64,000 bases of DNA from assembly GCF_019795155.1 (NCBI RefSeq), contig NZ_JAILYN010000018.1, forward strand, positions 1 through 64,000, given 5' to 3'. The stretch is from Marinobacterium arenosum. Its GTDB lineage: Bacteria; Pseudomonadota; Gammaproteobacteria; Pseudomonadales; Balneatricaceae. Made by a program: the position numbers and the translations under genes. How positions within the stretch are numbered: position 1 is the stretch's first letter; every line of letters starts with the position of its first letter. The notes below the pieces were generated by a model. It made no database searches and was not told the origin of the DNA. It worked only from the letters and a program-made list of their open reading frames with translations. Shown in pieces: positions 1 through 8,976 of this stretch.

Positions 1-37
1 CGCGAGAGATGGCATCCACTGCCTGACTGAAATGCAT

Positions 38-75
38 AAAAAAATCCGGAACCCTTAACATGGATTCCGGATTTT
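38..75 (-). terminator. Rho-independent terminator of phaC
   Basis: An 11-bp perfect stem (41-51 with 65-75, arm AAAATCCGGAA) has a 13-nt loop. On the minus strand it is followed by seven T (44-38). It lies about 90 bases past the phaC stop, in the right direction. The plus strand also shows a short T run after the stem, so it could work both ways. Confidence 0.8.
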
Positions 76-161
76 CTCTTGCCTGATCAGCAAGTTAAAG
101 AGCTTAACTGATCGGCATTACGCTCCGGCGTGGTTTTTTACGTTTGGAGCCGGGTCAGGCG

Positions 162-1901
162 TTAGTCGATGCGGGCCTTGACGTAGCGGCCCGGCGCCGG
201 CTCGACCGCCTGGTAGCTGTCGTTACCGTAGTCGGACGGGGCGTCCACCTTCTTGCCGGCACGACGCTTGAGCCACTCGGACCAGTGGTTCCACCAGGAA
301 CCTTCCTGGCGCTGCGCGCCTTCCAACCAGTGATCGGGGCCGTCGCCCAGTTCGCCGCCGGTCCAGTAGTGGCGGCGGTTCTTGGAAGCCGGGTTGATCA
401 CTCCGGCGACATGGCCGGATGCGCCCAGTACGAACTCGATGTTGCCCTTCATCAGCTCGGTGCCCTTGAAGGTGCCTTTCCACGGCGCGATATGGTCTTC
501 GATGGTGGACAGGAAGTAGACCGGAATCTTGATCTTGCCCAGGTCGATCGGTTCGCCGCACAGGGTGATACCATTCGGCTCCGCCAGTTTGTTCTGCAGG
601 TACATCTTGTCCATGTAGAAATTGTACATGGTGGCCGGCAGGTTGGTCGGGTCGCTGTTCCAGTACAGAATGTCGAACGGCGGCGGCGTCTGGCCCTTCA
701 GGTAATTGTTCACCACGTACGACCAGATCAGGTCGTTGGAGCGCAGCATGTTGAAGGCGGTGGCCAGGCTGCGGCCGTTCAGGCAGCCGTCGTCCTCGAC
801 CCGATCGCTCAGTTGCTTGACCTGCTGCTCGTCGACGAACACGCCGATGTCGCCCGGGTCGGAGAAATCGGTCAGTGTGGTCAGGAAGGTGGCCGACGCC
901 ACCGATGCGTCCTTGCGGTTGGCCATCACCGCCAGCGCGGAGGCCATCAGGGTGCCGCCGACGCACCAGGCGACGCTGTTCAGTTTGCTGGAGCCGGAGA
1001 TCGCCTTGACCGCCTCAACGGCCGGCAGGATCCCTTTCTCGATGTAGTCGTCCCAGCTGATATGGCTCTGTTCCTGGCTGGGGTTGAGCCAGGAGATCAG
1101 GAAGGTGTTCTGGCCCTGGTCGACGCAGTATTTGACGAACGAGTTGTGCTCCTGCAGGTCCAGGATGTAGAACTTGTTGATGCAGGGCGGCACGATCAGG
1201 GTTGGTTTTTCGAACACCTGCGGCTGGCTCGGCTTGTACTGGATCAGCTGCAGCATCTCGTTTTCGAACACCACCGCACCTTCGGTGGTGGCCAGGTTGA
1301 CGCCCAGCTCGAAGGCGCTCTCGTCGGTCATCGAGATGCGGCCCTTCTCGAGGTCACCAAGCAGGTTCTTGAGGCCGTCGATCAGGCTCTGGCCCTTGGT
1401 TTCCAGCGCCTGCTGCAGGACTTCCGGGTTGGTCGCCGCGAAGTTGGTCGGTGACATGGCGTCGATATACTGCTGGGTGTAGAACTCAAGCTTCTTCTGC
1501 TCACTGTCGTTCAGCTTGGCGTTGGCGGCCATCTCCGACAGCAGCTGGGAGGTTAGCAGGTAAGACTGCTTGATGTAGCTGAAAACCGGGTTCTGCGACC
1601 ACTCCTCAGCCTGGAACCGGCGATCGCCCGGGGCCGGGTTGGCCACGTAGGTTTCGGTATTGCCGGTCATCAGGTTGCGCCAGAGATTCAGCTGGCTCTG
1701 CTGGTAGTCGGAGATCGCCCGGATCCAGACCGTCGGGTCTTCCCAGGAGCGTGTGGCCAGTTCTGTCCAGGACTGTGCGAAGTTGGCGAAGATATCGCTA
1801 CTGCTGTTGCTGGAAAACATTTCAATCACTTTCTGGGTTTCGTCGTTCAGGTAATCAATAAATTCCTGAGGGTCTGAGAGCAGGTTCGGCTTGGTATCCA
1901 T
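162..1901 (-). CDS. phaC: Class I poly(3-hydroxyalkanoate) synthase PhaC
   Basis: Cytoplasmic, granule-associated enzyme that polymerises (R)-3-hydroxyacyl-CoA, mainly 3-hydroxybutyryl-CoA, into storage polyester. The 579-residue length fits class I synthases. An N-terminal PhaC_N region (about 50-220) precedes an alpha/beta hydrolase domain. The lipase-like box reads AWCVGGT with nucleophile Cys313; the usual first Gly of GxCxGG is Ala. Asp469 lies in STIEDHIAPW and His497 in GASGHVAGVINP, completing the triad. The start ATG has AAGGCGG upstream. It stands alone: no phaA, phaB, phasin or phaR is adjacent, but a 3-hydroxybutyrate dehydrogenase is at 40.2 kb. Family assignment is secure; substrate chain length is inferred from class. 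Confidence 0.95.
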   Translation of the reverse strand: MDTKPNLLSDPQEFIDYLNDETQKVIEMFSSNSSSDIFANFAQSWTELATRSWEDPTVWIRAISDYQQSQLNLWRNLMTGNTETYVANPAPGDRRFQAEEWSQNPVFSYIKQSYLLTSQLLSEMAANAKLNDSEQKKLEFYTQQYIDAMSPTNFAATNPEVLQQALETKGQSLIDGLKNLLGDLEKGRISMTDESAFELGVNLATTEGAVVFENEMLQLIQYKPSQPQVFEKPTLIVPPCINKFYILDLQEHNSFVKYCVDQGQNTFLISWLNPSQEQSHISWDDYIEKGILPAVEAVKAISGSSKLNSVAWCVGGTLMASALAVMANRKDASVASATFLTTLTDFSDPGDIGVFVDEQQVKQLSDRVEDDGCLNGRSLATAFNMLRSNDLIWSYVVNNYLKGQTPPPFDILYWNSDPTNLPATMYNFYMDKMYLQNKLAEPNGITLCGEPIDLGKIKIPVYFLSTIEDHIAPWKGTFKGTELMKGNIEFVLGASGHVAGVINPASKNRRHYWTGGELGDGPDHWLEGAQRQEGSWWNHWSEWLKRRAGKKVDAPSDYGNDSYQAVEPAPGRYVKARID

Positions 1902-2384
1902 CGGTCCGCCTTTACTATCGTGATGCCCCGCTGCGGTGGGATCCCTGGCAGGGGAATATCACGTGATTACTGTCATCCACGAACAGCCGGGTTTCGGCCG
2001 GGCCCGCGCAGGCTGGCAGGTATTGCGAAATCGCATACCGGTTGTTCAAGGTCGATCAAGGTTGTGACGCTTCTCCATCTTAGCGCCCCTATGTTTCAGT
2101 ACGTTTTAACTCTCATCCTCGGCCTGACCAGGTTGGCCGACAAGCTGCCCTTGGATGTCCAGGTTTTCGTTGCGTCAGGTCTTGTGTCCCATCTAACCCG
2201 CCTGGTTGTATGTCACCGGTATGTTATATCAATTACCGTGAGGCATCTGGCGTCGGCGTTGGTGCCCACAGCAATTGATGCACGCCGGTCAGGCGTTCAT
2301 ACTGTCGCGCCTGGATTGGAGCGGTGATAAGCACCGCCCTCAAAGTATACTCTATCAGAACACCGCGATTGTGCAGGTGCAATA
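1902..2384. other. Intergenic region between divergent phaC and glutaredoxin-like gene
   Basis: I see no convincing gene here; a plus-strand frame at 1920-2327 has no recognisable protein features. A 10-bp perfect palindrome ATCACGTGAT lies at 1958-1967, about 57 bases upstream of phaC, and an imperfect inverted repeat at about 2018-2039; either could be an operator. A good -10 hexamer TATACT is at 2346-2351, 33 bases before the ATG of the downstream gene, but its -35 is weak. No regulator can be assigned. Confidence 0.5.
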
Positions 2385-2633
2385 ATGAAAAAGCTGGTAC
2401 TAATGACCACCCTTGGCTGCCACCTGTGTGAGCTGGCCGAAGCGGTGCTGATTGAAACGTTACACGCTGATGACGTTATCGTCGAAGCTCAAGATATAGC
2501 GGATGATGAGCTGCTGGTCAAACGCTACGGCGTGCGGATTCCGGTGCTGCTGCATGAGTCCAGCGGTGCCGAGCTGGGCTGGCCGTTTGATGCCGGCCAG
2601 CTGCGCGAGTTCGTCGACGGCCTGCCCGGCTAA
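2385..2633 (+). CDS. Glutaredoxin-like (DUF836-type) small thiol protein
   Basis: This 82-residue protein has a thioredoxin-fold start (MKKLVLMTTLGCHLC) with a redox-type CxxC at Cys12/Cys15, and the glutaredoxin cis-proline segment VRIPVLLH near residue 51-58. Length and motifs match the DUF836/YfhC-like glutaredoxin group common in gammaproteobacteria. A role in cytoplasmic thiol-disulfide exchange is inferred; partners are unknown. It is probably a single-gene unit, followed by convergent tatD with 27 bases between. Confidence 0.8.
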   Translation: MKKLVLMTTLGCHLCELAEAVLIETLHADDVIVEAQDIADDELLVKRYGVRIPVLLHESSGAELGWPFDAGQLREFVDGLPG

Positions 2634-2660
2634 CGGCAGGGCGGCCTGTTCCGGGCTTGA

Positions 2661-3455
2661 TTAGAGCGGCAGGCGGAACAGTCGTTGGGTGTTTTCGAAG
2701 CAGGCCTGCTGCAGTTCTTCCAGTGGGTTGTTTTGCAGTGCAGCAACGGCGGCGGCGATATGGGGCAGGAAGCGGGGTTCGTTGCGGCCACCTTTCGGTT
2801 TCGGCCGCAGGTCGCGTGGCAGTAGGTAGGGGGCGTCGGTCTCCAATAGCAGTCGGTCCAGAGGGATGTGCGGTATCAGCCGGCGCAATTCGTCGCCACG
2901 CCGTTCGTCGCAGACCCAGCCGGTGATGCCGATATAGAGGTCCAGATCCAGGTAATTGAACAGCTCCCGCTTGCTGCCGGTGAAGCAATGCGCCACGCCG
3001 CCATGAAGCTGGTCGCGGTGGCTGGTCAGCATCTCCAGCTGGCGCTGGTGGGCGTCCCGTTCATGCAGGAATAGCGGCAGGCCGCATTCGGCGGCCAGTT
3101 CCAGCTGGGCTTCGAATACCCGCACCTGTTGCTCGGGCGGCGAAAAGTTGCGGTTGAAATCGAGCCCGGTTTCGCCGACGGCAATCACTTCGTCGGCCTG
3201 GCATAGCTGGCGCAGTGCTGTCAGTGTCTCGTTGGTAACCTGCTTGGCATCGTGCGGGTGTACCCCGGCGGTGCAGTAAAGCCCGTCTATTTGCCGGCAC
3301 AGCGCCAGGGCCATCTCACTGCTGCGCGCGTCGGTACCGGTCACGATCAGTGGGCCGACACCGGCTGCGCGAGCCGTTTCGACCAGTTCCGCCTGCTGGT
3401 CGGCGAAGCGCTTATCGGTCAGGTTGACCCCTATATCAATCCAGCTGCACGTCAT
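2661..3455 (-). CDS. tatD: TatD family metal-dependent DNase
   Basis: 264 residues, the normal TatD length. The opening IDIGVNLTDKRF and later segments AGVHPHD, GETGLDFNRNFS, HCFTGS, GITGWVCDERRG and ETDAPYLLPRDL match E. coli TatD closely. They carry the His/Glu/Asp ligands of the two-metal TIM-barrel hydrolase. TatD has 3'-5' exonuclease activity and is linked to DNA repair; it is cytoplasmic. The start ATG lies inside the end of slt (20-nt overlap), so the two are probably cotranscribed and translationally coupled. Confidence 0.93.
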   Translation of the reverse strand: MTCSWIDIGVNLTDKRFADQQAELVETARAAGVGPLIVTGTDARSSEMALALCRQIDGLYCTAGVHPHDAKQVTNETLTALRQLCQADEVIAVGETGLDFNRNFSPPEQQVRVFEAQLELAAECGLPLFLHERDAHQRQLEMLTSHRDQLHGGVAHCFTGSKRELFNYLDLDLYIGITGWVCDERRGDELRRLIPHIPLDRLLLETDAPYLLPRDLRPKPKGGRNEPRFLPHIAAAVAALQNNPLEELQQACFENTQRLFRLPL

Positions 3456-5463
3456 CTTCGTCCGTCTCTGTCGGATGGTTTCGCTTGGTCAGCTGTTCTG
3501 CCAGCAGTAATGCCTGCGCCTTGTCCAGTTGTGGGACACTGAGCAGGGCCAGCTCCCGCTCGTTCAGCATCTGGGTGTTGGCACCGCTGAGCTGCTGGTA
3601 GATCGTCCTGTAGGTCAGTACGTTCTTTACGTAATTGCGGGTTTCGCGGAACGGGATCGACTCGATCCAGACATCCAGCGGCAGTTTGCCGCGCTCTTTC
3701 AGCCAGCGGTCGACCCGGTGCGGGCCGGCATTATAAGCCGCCGTGGCGTGGACGATGTTGCCGTCGAACCGGTCAAGCATTTCGGCCAGATAGGCAGTAC
3801 CCAGGCTGATATTCAGTTCCGGCCGGTACAGCTGATTTCGGCTGCGGTAGGGGACTTTGTTCTTGCGGGCGGTCATCTGGGCGGTTTTCGGCATCAGCTG
3901 CATCAGCCCGCGAGCGCCGGCATGGGAGCGGGCGTTCGGTTTAAAGGCGCTCTCCTGGCGGGCGATGGCGATCGACCAGTTGCGATCGATCTTGCGCAGC
4001 CCGGACAGCCGGGCGAACTGATCGGCATGGGGCTGAGGGAATCTGGCTTCGATCAGGTCCCAGGCGCCGGCCTGAATGGCGCTGCTGATGGCGGTGAAGT
4101 GCCAGCCCCAGCGGCTGGCCAGCAGGGCGGCGTGCTTCTGCTGCTGGTCATCCAGGGTGCGCAGCGTGGCACGCCATTCGCTACCGGCTTCGGCATTGCG
4201 CTCGAGCTGGGTCAGCTCGAACACCCGCTGGATGGCCGGGAGTTTTTCCAGCGCCTGGCGGCTGGCGTCATCCAGCTTGGCCGGATCGTCATTCAGCAAA
4301 AAGGGCTGGTGGGTCAGGGTGGCGGCCAGGTAGCCGTAATAGCGGCGTTCGCCTGCCAGTTCCAGCAACAACCTGTTGGCCCGGTCATGGGTTTCAGGGG
4401 CGGCATGGCTGCGTTTCAGTGCCACCGCCAGCCAGTAGCGCCAGATATCCTGCTGCCGGTCGCTGTCCGGCAGCCGCTCGATCAGCTCGGCCACCAACCC
4501 CCAGTCCTGGGACTGCAGGGCCAGCCGGGCGCGCCAGGCGGTGACTTCCGCCAGTCGGTAGTCCGGGTCCAGCTGGGCGATCAGCGCTTCACGACGCTGA
4601 TGGTCGCCGGTGGCCAGATGCAAGGCCAGGGCGCGGTCGATCTCATCGCGCTGGGCGGTGCTCATGCGGTGACTTTTGCGAACCTTCAACCAGTATTCGA
4701 CGGTACGTTCCGGCTCTTTTCGGATGGCACGTTTTAAGCCCTGTGTCAGGGTGCGCGGATCGTCGGACGCCTTGACGCCGCGGAACAGCCGCTTGGGATG
4801 GTTACGGATCTCCCAGAACCGGTCGAACTGCTGTTTTTGCTGCTTGTCGCTGATGTAGCGGCCCAGGTAGCGCGCCAGGGCGTATTGGCGATTATCGATC
4901 GCCAGCCAGAAGCGTTGGTAGGCCAGGTCGGAGCTCAGCTTGCCGGCTTTGCGCCAGGCTTTGAACAGCGAATCGCAGGACTTCGGTTGCGATTTGCCGA
5001 CCAGCCACAGCTCGCGGGCGGCGGCAAAGGCCTCCTTGTTGTGCTTGAGCTGCAGGTTGGCTTGTTGCAGCAGGCACTGGTAATGGCTGTTGGCGAGCGG
5101 CAGGCGGCTGAATTCGTCACGGTACTGCTGCCAGCGCTTATTGCGGTAGAGGTAGTCCAGCCACTCGGCCTGCAGGCGTCGGTCCAGCGGCGTGGCGGCA
5201 TAGCGTTTCTGGAAGGCGGCGACCGACTTGCCGGACCAACGGTTGAGCTGCAGTCGCTGCAATTCGAACTCGAGATAGGGGCGCAGCGGGTACTGTTTCA
5301 GTTTGGGCAGGGTCTGGCTGATCGCCTCGGCGCGGGTCTTGTAGGGGGCGTCGAGGGCCTGTCGAAACAGTTCGCGTTCCGATTGCCAGGTGTTCTCGTT
5401 CAGGTAAGCGGAAAAACTGGGGCTGGCGAATATGAATCCCAGTAAGAAGCACAGAAATCGCAT
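3436..5463 (-). CDS. slt: Soluble lytic murein transglycosylase Slt
   Basis: Periplasmic enzyme that cuts peptidoglycan between MurNAc and GlcNAc, leaving 1,6-anhydro ends. The reading frame stays open to 5628, but the ATG at 5463 is chosen because it starts a clear signal peptide (MRFLCFLLGFIFASPSFSA); this gives 675 residues, near Slt70 size. A long alpha-superhelical region is followed by a C-terminal lysozyme-like SLT domain with ARQESAF (catalytic Glu504), GLMQLMP and ATAAYNAGPHRV. A GGGAAC ribosome site lies upstream. It is divergent from uup, with 118 bases between, and leads into tatD. Confidence 0.93.
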   Translation of the reverse strand: MRFLCFLLGFIFASPSFSAYLNENTWQSERELFRQALDAPYKTRAEAISQTLPKLKQYPLRPYLEFELQRLQLNRWSGKSVAAFQKRYAATPLDRRLQAEWLDYLYRNKRWQQYRDEFSRLPLANSHYQCLLQQANLQLKHNKEAFAAARELWLVGKSQPKSCDSLFKAWRKAGKLSSDLAYQRFWLAIDNRQYALARYLGRYISDKQQKQQFDRFWEIRNHPKRLFRGVKASDDPRTLTQGLKRAIRKEPERTVEYWLKVRKSHRMSTAQRDEIDRALALHLATGDHQRREALIAQLDPDYRLAEVTAWRARLALQSQDWGLVAELIERLPDSDRQQDIWRYWLAVALKRSHAAPETHDRANRLLLELAGERRYYGYLAATLTHQPFLLNDDPAKLDDASRQALEKLPAIQRVFELTQLERNAEAGSEWRATLRTLDDQQQKHAALLASRWGWHFTAISSAIQAGAWDLIEARFPQPHADQFARLSGLRKIDRNWSIAIARQESAFKPNARSHAGARGLMQLMPKTAQMTARKNKVPYRSRNQLYRPELNISLGTAYLAEMLDRFDGNIVHATAAYNAGPHRVDRWLKERGKLPLDVWIESIPFRETRNYVKNVLTYRTIYQQLSGANTQMLNERELALLSVPQLDKAQALLLAEQLTKRNHPTETDEDDVQLD

Positions 5464-5581
5464 CACAAAGATGTTCCCGGTGTCGCTGGTCCGTTGCCGC
5501 CGATGAAACACGGCGATGCGGTGTAATGGGTGAATGGAGTAGAATAACGACTCCGCGCTAGCTTGCATATGAGAATCTTTC

Positions 5582-7471
5582 ATGCCTTTGATTCGTTTGG
5601 AAAAAGTATCCGTAGCCTTTGGCGACAAGCCGTTGCTGGAGGAGGTCGAGTTTCAGATCGAGCCCGGTGAGCGGGTCGCGCTGGTGGGCCTTAATGGCGC
5701 CGGCAAGTCGACCATGCTGAAGGTGATCGGTCGCCAGGTCATCCCGGACAGCGGCCAGTTATGGCAGGACCCGGCTTGCCGGGTCGCCGACCTGCCGCAG
5801 GCGATGCCGGCGGCGGACGAGCGTGCGGTACGCCAGGTGGTCACCGCCGGGCTGAGTGATATCCAAAAGCTGCGCGATGCCTACGACGAGCAGCTGGCGG
5901 TCGGCGACATGGCACGGCTGGAAGAGCTGCAGCATCAGATCGAGGCCTTGGACGGCTGGCACCTGGAGCAGCGGGTCGAGCGGGTGCTTGATAGGTTGGG
6001 GTTGCCGGGCGACAGCCCGATGTCGGCGCTGTCCGGCGGCTGGCGCCGCCGTGCCGCACTGGGGGCGGCGCTGGTGCAGGAGCCGGACCTGCTGCTGTTG
6101 GACGAGCCGACCAACCATCTGGATATCGAAACCATCGAGTGGCTGGAGCAGCAGTTGCAGGTTTTTCGTGGCGGCCTGCTGTTTATCTCCCATGACCGGG
6201 CGCTGGTCGACAAGCTGGCGACCCGGATCGTCGAGTTGGATCGTGGTCGGCTGACCTCGTTCCCGGGCAACTACAGCCAGTACCAGCAGCAGAAGGAGAA
6301 ACTGCTGGAGGAGGAGGCAACCCAGAACGCCCTGTTCGATAAGCGGTTGGCCGAGGAGGAGACCTGGATTCGGCAAGGCATCAAGGCGCGTCGTACCCGT
6401 AACGAGGGGCGGGTACGGGCGCTGAAGGCAATGCGCAACGAGCGTTCCGAGCGGCGCACCCGGCAGGGCAAGGCCAGCTTCAATATGGAGGAGGCGCAAC
6501 GCTCCGGTAAACTGGTGGCGGAACTGAGCGGCGTCTCTAAAGCCTTTCAGGGCAAGACCTTGATCCGCGAGCTGGATCTGCTAATCCAGCGCGGCGACCG
6601 GATCGGCCTTATCGGCCCTAACGGGGTCGGCAAGAGTACCCTGCTGAACCTGGTGCTGGGCAAGCTGGAGCCGGACAGCGGTAATGTGCGACTGGGTACC
6701 AAGCTGGAAGTTGCTTACTTCGATCAGTTGCGAGGTCAGCTGGATCCGGAAAAGAGCGTGCTGGACAACATCGCCGAAGGGCGCGAGTCGATCACTATCA
6801 ACGGCCGCTCCCGTCACCTGATCAGCTACCTGAGTGATTTTCTATTTACCCCGGAACGGGCGCGTACCCCGGTCAAGGCGCTGTCAGGTGGTGAGTGCAA
6901 CAGGGTCATGCTGGCCCGCTTGTTCAGCCTGCCGGCCAACGTACTGGTACTCGACGAGCCGACCAACGACCTGGATATAGAAACACTGGAGCTGTTGGAG
7001 GAGATCCTGCTCAGCTTCGACGGCACCATCCTGCTGGTCAGCCATGACCGAACCTTCCTTGACAATGTGGTGACCAGCACCCTGGCGTTCGAGGGCGATG
7101 GTCAGGTGAACGAGTATGTCGGCGGCTACAACGACTGGTTGCGCCAGCGGCCGGCTCCATTGGCCAAGGAAGCGGCGGAGAGCGCAAAGGCGGAGAAGGC
7201 CAAGGGCGAGCCGAAGACAGCGGCCAAACCGGCTAACAGATCGAAGAAGCTGAGCTACAAGTTGCAGCGCGAGCTGGATGAGCTGCCCGGCCTGATCGAA
7301 CAGACGGAGCAGGCGGTGGCGCAGCTGCACGAGACCACAGCCGCGGCGGATTTCTACCAGCAGGATCACCAGCAGGTGGCCGATGTGCTGGCCGAACTCC
7401 AGCAGCAGGAACAGGCGCTGGAGCAGCTGATGGAGCGCTGGCTGGAGCTGGAAGCGATGCAGGAGGGCTGA
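5582..7471 (+). CDS. uup: ABC-F ATPase Uup
   Basis: 629 residues with two ABC ATPase domains and no membrane segment, so an ABC-F protein rather than a transporter. Walker A motifs read GLNGAGKST (about 36-44) and GPNGVGKST; signatures are LSGGWRRR and LSGGECNR; Walker B regions are LLLDEPTNHLD and LVLDEPTNDLD. A charged linker and a C-terminal coiled coil (about 550-629) mark it as Uup rather than EttA or YheS. Uup proteins act on ribosomes and on branched DNA intermediates. The stop codon abuts the stop of the convergent stress gene with no bases between. Confidence 0.9.
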   Translation: MPLIRLEKVSVAFGDKPLLEEVEFQIEPGERVALVGLNGAGKSTMLKVIGRQVIPDSGQLWQDPACRVADLPQAMPAADERAVRQVVTAGLSDIQKLRDAYDEQLAVGDMARLEELQHQIEALDGWHLEQRVERVLDRLGLPGDSPMSALSGGWRRRAALGAALVQEPDLLLLDEPTNHLDIETIEWLEQQLQVFRGGLLFISHDRALVDKLATRIVELDRGRLTSFPGNYSQYQQQKEKLLEEEATQNALFDKRLAEEETWIRQGIKARRTRNEGRVRALKAMRNERSERRTRQGKASFNMEEAQRSGKLVAELSGVSKAFQGKTLIRELDLLIQRGDRIGLIGPNGVGKSTLLNLVLGKLEPDSGNVRLGTKLEVAYFDQLRGQLDPEKSVLDNIAEGRESITINGRSRHLISYLSDFLFTPERARTPVKALSGGECNRVMLARLFSLPANVLVLDEPTNDLDIETLELLEEILLSFDGTILLVSHDRTFLDNVVTSTLAFEGDGQVNEYVGGYNDWLRQRPAPLAKEAAESAKAEKAKGEPKTAAKPANRSKKLSYKLQRELDELPGLIEQTEQAVAQLHETTAAADFYQQDHQQVADVLAELQQQEQALEQLMERWLELEAMQEG

Positions 7472-7957
7472 TCAGCTCGGCCCGGCGTCCGCGTCTTCCG
7501 TTGCGTCCGCCTCGTCGGCTTCGCTTTCGCGGACCCGTACTGCCAGTACATCGCAGGTGGCGCCGTGCAACACCCCGTTGGCGGTCGATCCCAGCAGCAG
7601 TGCCAGGCCGTGTCGGCCATGGCTGCCGACGATGATCAGCCCGGCGTCGACGGCCTTGGCCATGCGGTGGATTTCGGTCTCGGTATGGCCGGTCACCACA
7701 TGCTGGGCCTTGACCGGATAGTCGAGCTGTTCGGCGAAACGCTGCAGCTTGCTGTGGGCGTGTTCGTCGAGTTGTTCCTGGATGGTGGTCAGGTCCATCG
7801 GAACATCGCCGCCATAGGCGAAGCTGAGCGGTTCGATCACGTGGATCAGATGCAGCTCGGCGTTGTTGGCGGCTGCCAAGTCCCTGGTCTTGTCGGCCAG
7901 TTGTTTGGACTCGGAAGACAGGTCGACAGCCAGCAGAATAACCTTGTAGACACTCAT
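7472..7957 (-). CDS. Universal stress protein, UspA family
   Basis: 161-residue cytoplasmic Usp domain. It opens YKVILLAVDLS and carries the ATP-binding-type loop VGSHGRHGLALLLGS near residues 118-132, followed by the usual final strand CDVLAVRVRE. An acidic tail of about 15 residues extends the domain. Such proteins help survival under starvation and other stress; no specific partner is visible. The ATG at 7957 has AAGGAG at good spacing. Transcribed alone, convergent to uup. Confidence 0.88.
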   Translation of the reverse strand: MSVYKVILLAVDLSSESKQLADKTRDLAAANNAELHLIHVIEPLSFAYGGDVPMDLTTIQEQLDEHAHSKLQRFAEQLDYPVKAQHVVTGHTETEIHRMAKAVDAGLIIVGSHGRHGLALLLGSTANGVLHGATCDVLAVRVRESEADEADATEDADAGPS

Positions 7958-8109
7958 GATCGGACGCTCCTTCTTTCAACCGTGATTTGAGATTAGCATA
8001 GGTCCGTCAGCTGCTAGGCTGACGGTTGTCAAATGTATGGCCGCTATGGCCGGGTGATGCGCCGCTACGAGGGTTCGGCGCGACTTGGTCGGCCAGGGAG
8101 ATTCAGCAG

Positions 8110-8616
8110 ATGAAATGGGCGATTATCATACTGATCATGTTGTCGTTGATCGGTTCGATGATGTGGGTTTTACCGACTCGGCGTGAACGCTTTCAGGCGC
8201 AGCTGCGCAGCCAGGCCAAGGCGCTCGGCTACCATGTACAGTTGGCGAAGGTTACCGCGCCGCGGGCCCTTGGCGAGATGGAGGCGGAAACTTACAGTGT
8301 GCCGGCCTACCGGCTGCTGCGCACCAATATTGATAGCCGGGAGAGAGAACAGCTGGCGGGTTGGCAGGTGTTCCGGGTCGACTCGGTTGCCAATGAGGGG
8401 CTGCCGTCCGGTTGGAGCTGGGGCTGGGGGGCGTCTGCACTCACGAGTGACCAGTTGGCGCTTGTGAACCAGGTGATCGGCGAAATGCCGGATGACGTAT
8501 TGGCGCTGGAGTCGACCCCGATCCATGTTACCGCCTATTGGCGCGAAGAGGGGCCGTTGTCCGATCTGGAGCGGATCAAGAGCGCGCTGGATAGAATTCT
8601 GGCGGCCCGGTTCTGA
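8110..8616 (+). CDS. Membrane-anchored conserved protein of unknown function
   Basis: The frame is open from 8026, but the ATG at 8110 has GGAG nine bases upstream and begins a clear membrane anchor (MKWAIIILIMLSLIGSMMWVLP), giving 168 residues. After the single N-terminal helix the protein is soluble and basic (RRERFQAQLRSQAKALGYHVQLAKVTAPR), with a Trp/Gly-rich middle (SGWSWGWG). I do not recognise the family. It is followed 51 bases later by the DUF1653 gene and may share a transcript with it. Confidence 0.72.
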   Translation: MKWAIIILIMLSLIGSMMWVLPTRRERFQAQLRSQAKALGYHVQLAKVTAPRALGEMEAETYSVPAYRLLRTNIDSREREQLAGWQVFRVDSVANEGLPSGWSWGWGASALTSDQLALVNQVIGEMPDDVLALESTPIHVTAYWREEGPLSDLERIKSALDRILAARF

Positions 8617-8667
8617 TCTGCCGGGCACTTTGTAACCTGATTTGCCTTTTTGAGCAGAGGAGTATCG

Positions 8668-8886
8668 ATGGCTAAGCAACTGCCCGCTGCCGGGCGTTAT
8701 CGCCACTACAAGGGCGCCGAGTATGAGGTGCTGCATGTCGCCCGTCATTCGGAAACCGAGCAGTGGTTCGTGGTCTACCGCCAGTGTTATGGCGACCAAT
8801 CGGTATGGCTGCGGCCGCTGGAGATGTTTACCGAGCAGGTGGTGTTGCCGGATGGCACCGAGGTGGCTCGCTTCGAGCCGGTCTGA
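8668..8886 (+). CDS. DUF1653 family small protein
   Basis: 72 residues. The pattern GRYRHYKGAEYEVLHVARHSETEQ, then VVYRQCYGD and VWLRPLEMF, is that of DUF1653, a small compact domain of unknown function found in many bacteria. The ATG at 8668 is chosen over the upstream in-frame 8650 codon because AGAGGAG lies six bases before it. Cytoplasmic; function unknown. Confidence 0.85.
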   Translation: MAKQLPAAGRYRHYKGAEYEVLHVARHSETEQWFVVYRQCYGDQSVWLRPLEMFTEQVVLPDGTEVARFEPV

Positions 8887-8921
8887 TTGTTGGTTGAGTG
8901 TTTGATATAGGCTCTTGAGTT

Positions 8922-8950
8922 GAACAGCCCGGCCAATGGTCGGGCTGTTC
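8922..8950. terminator. Bidirectional terminator-like hairpin
   Basis: A 10-bp perfect stem (GAACAGCCCG 8922-8931 with 8941-8950) has a 9-nt loop, between the convergent ends of the DUF1653 gene and the minus-strand gene at 8977. T runs are poor on both sides, so termination is inferred from stem strength and position. Confidence 0.6.
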
Positions 8951-8976
8951 TGTGTCTGGCGTCGGTTCCTTCAGGG

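Noticed and set aside
144-1454. Long plus-strand frame opposite phaC
   Set aside because: Antisense shadow of the phaC codons; Val/Gln/Arg-rich and without any recognisable motif or ribosome site.
1920-2327. 135-codon plus-strand frame in the phaC upstream gap
   Set aside because: No ribosome site, no family features, and it overlaps likely promoter elements.
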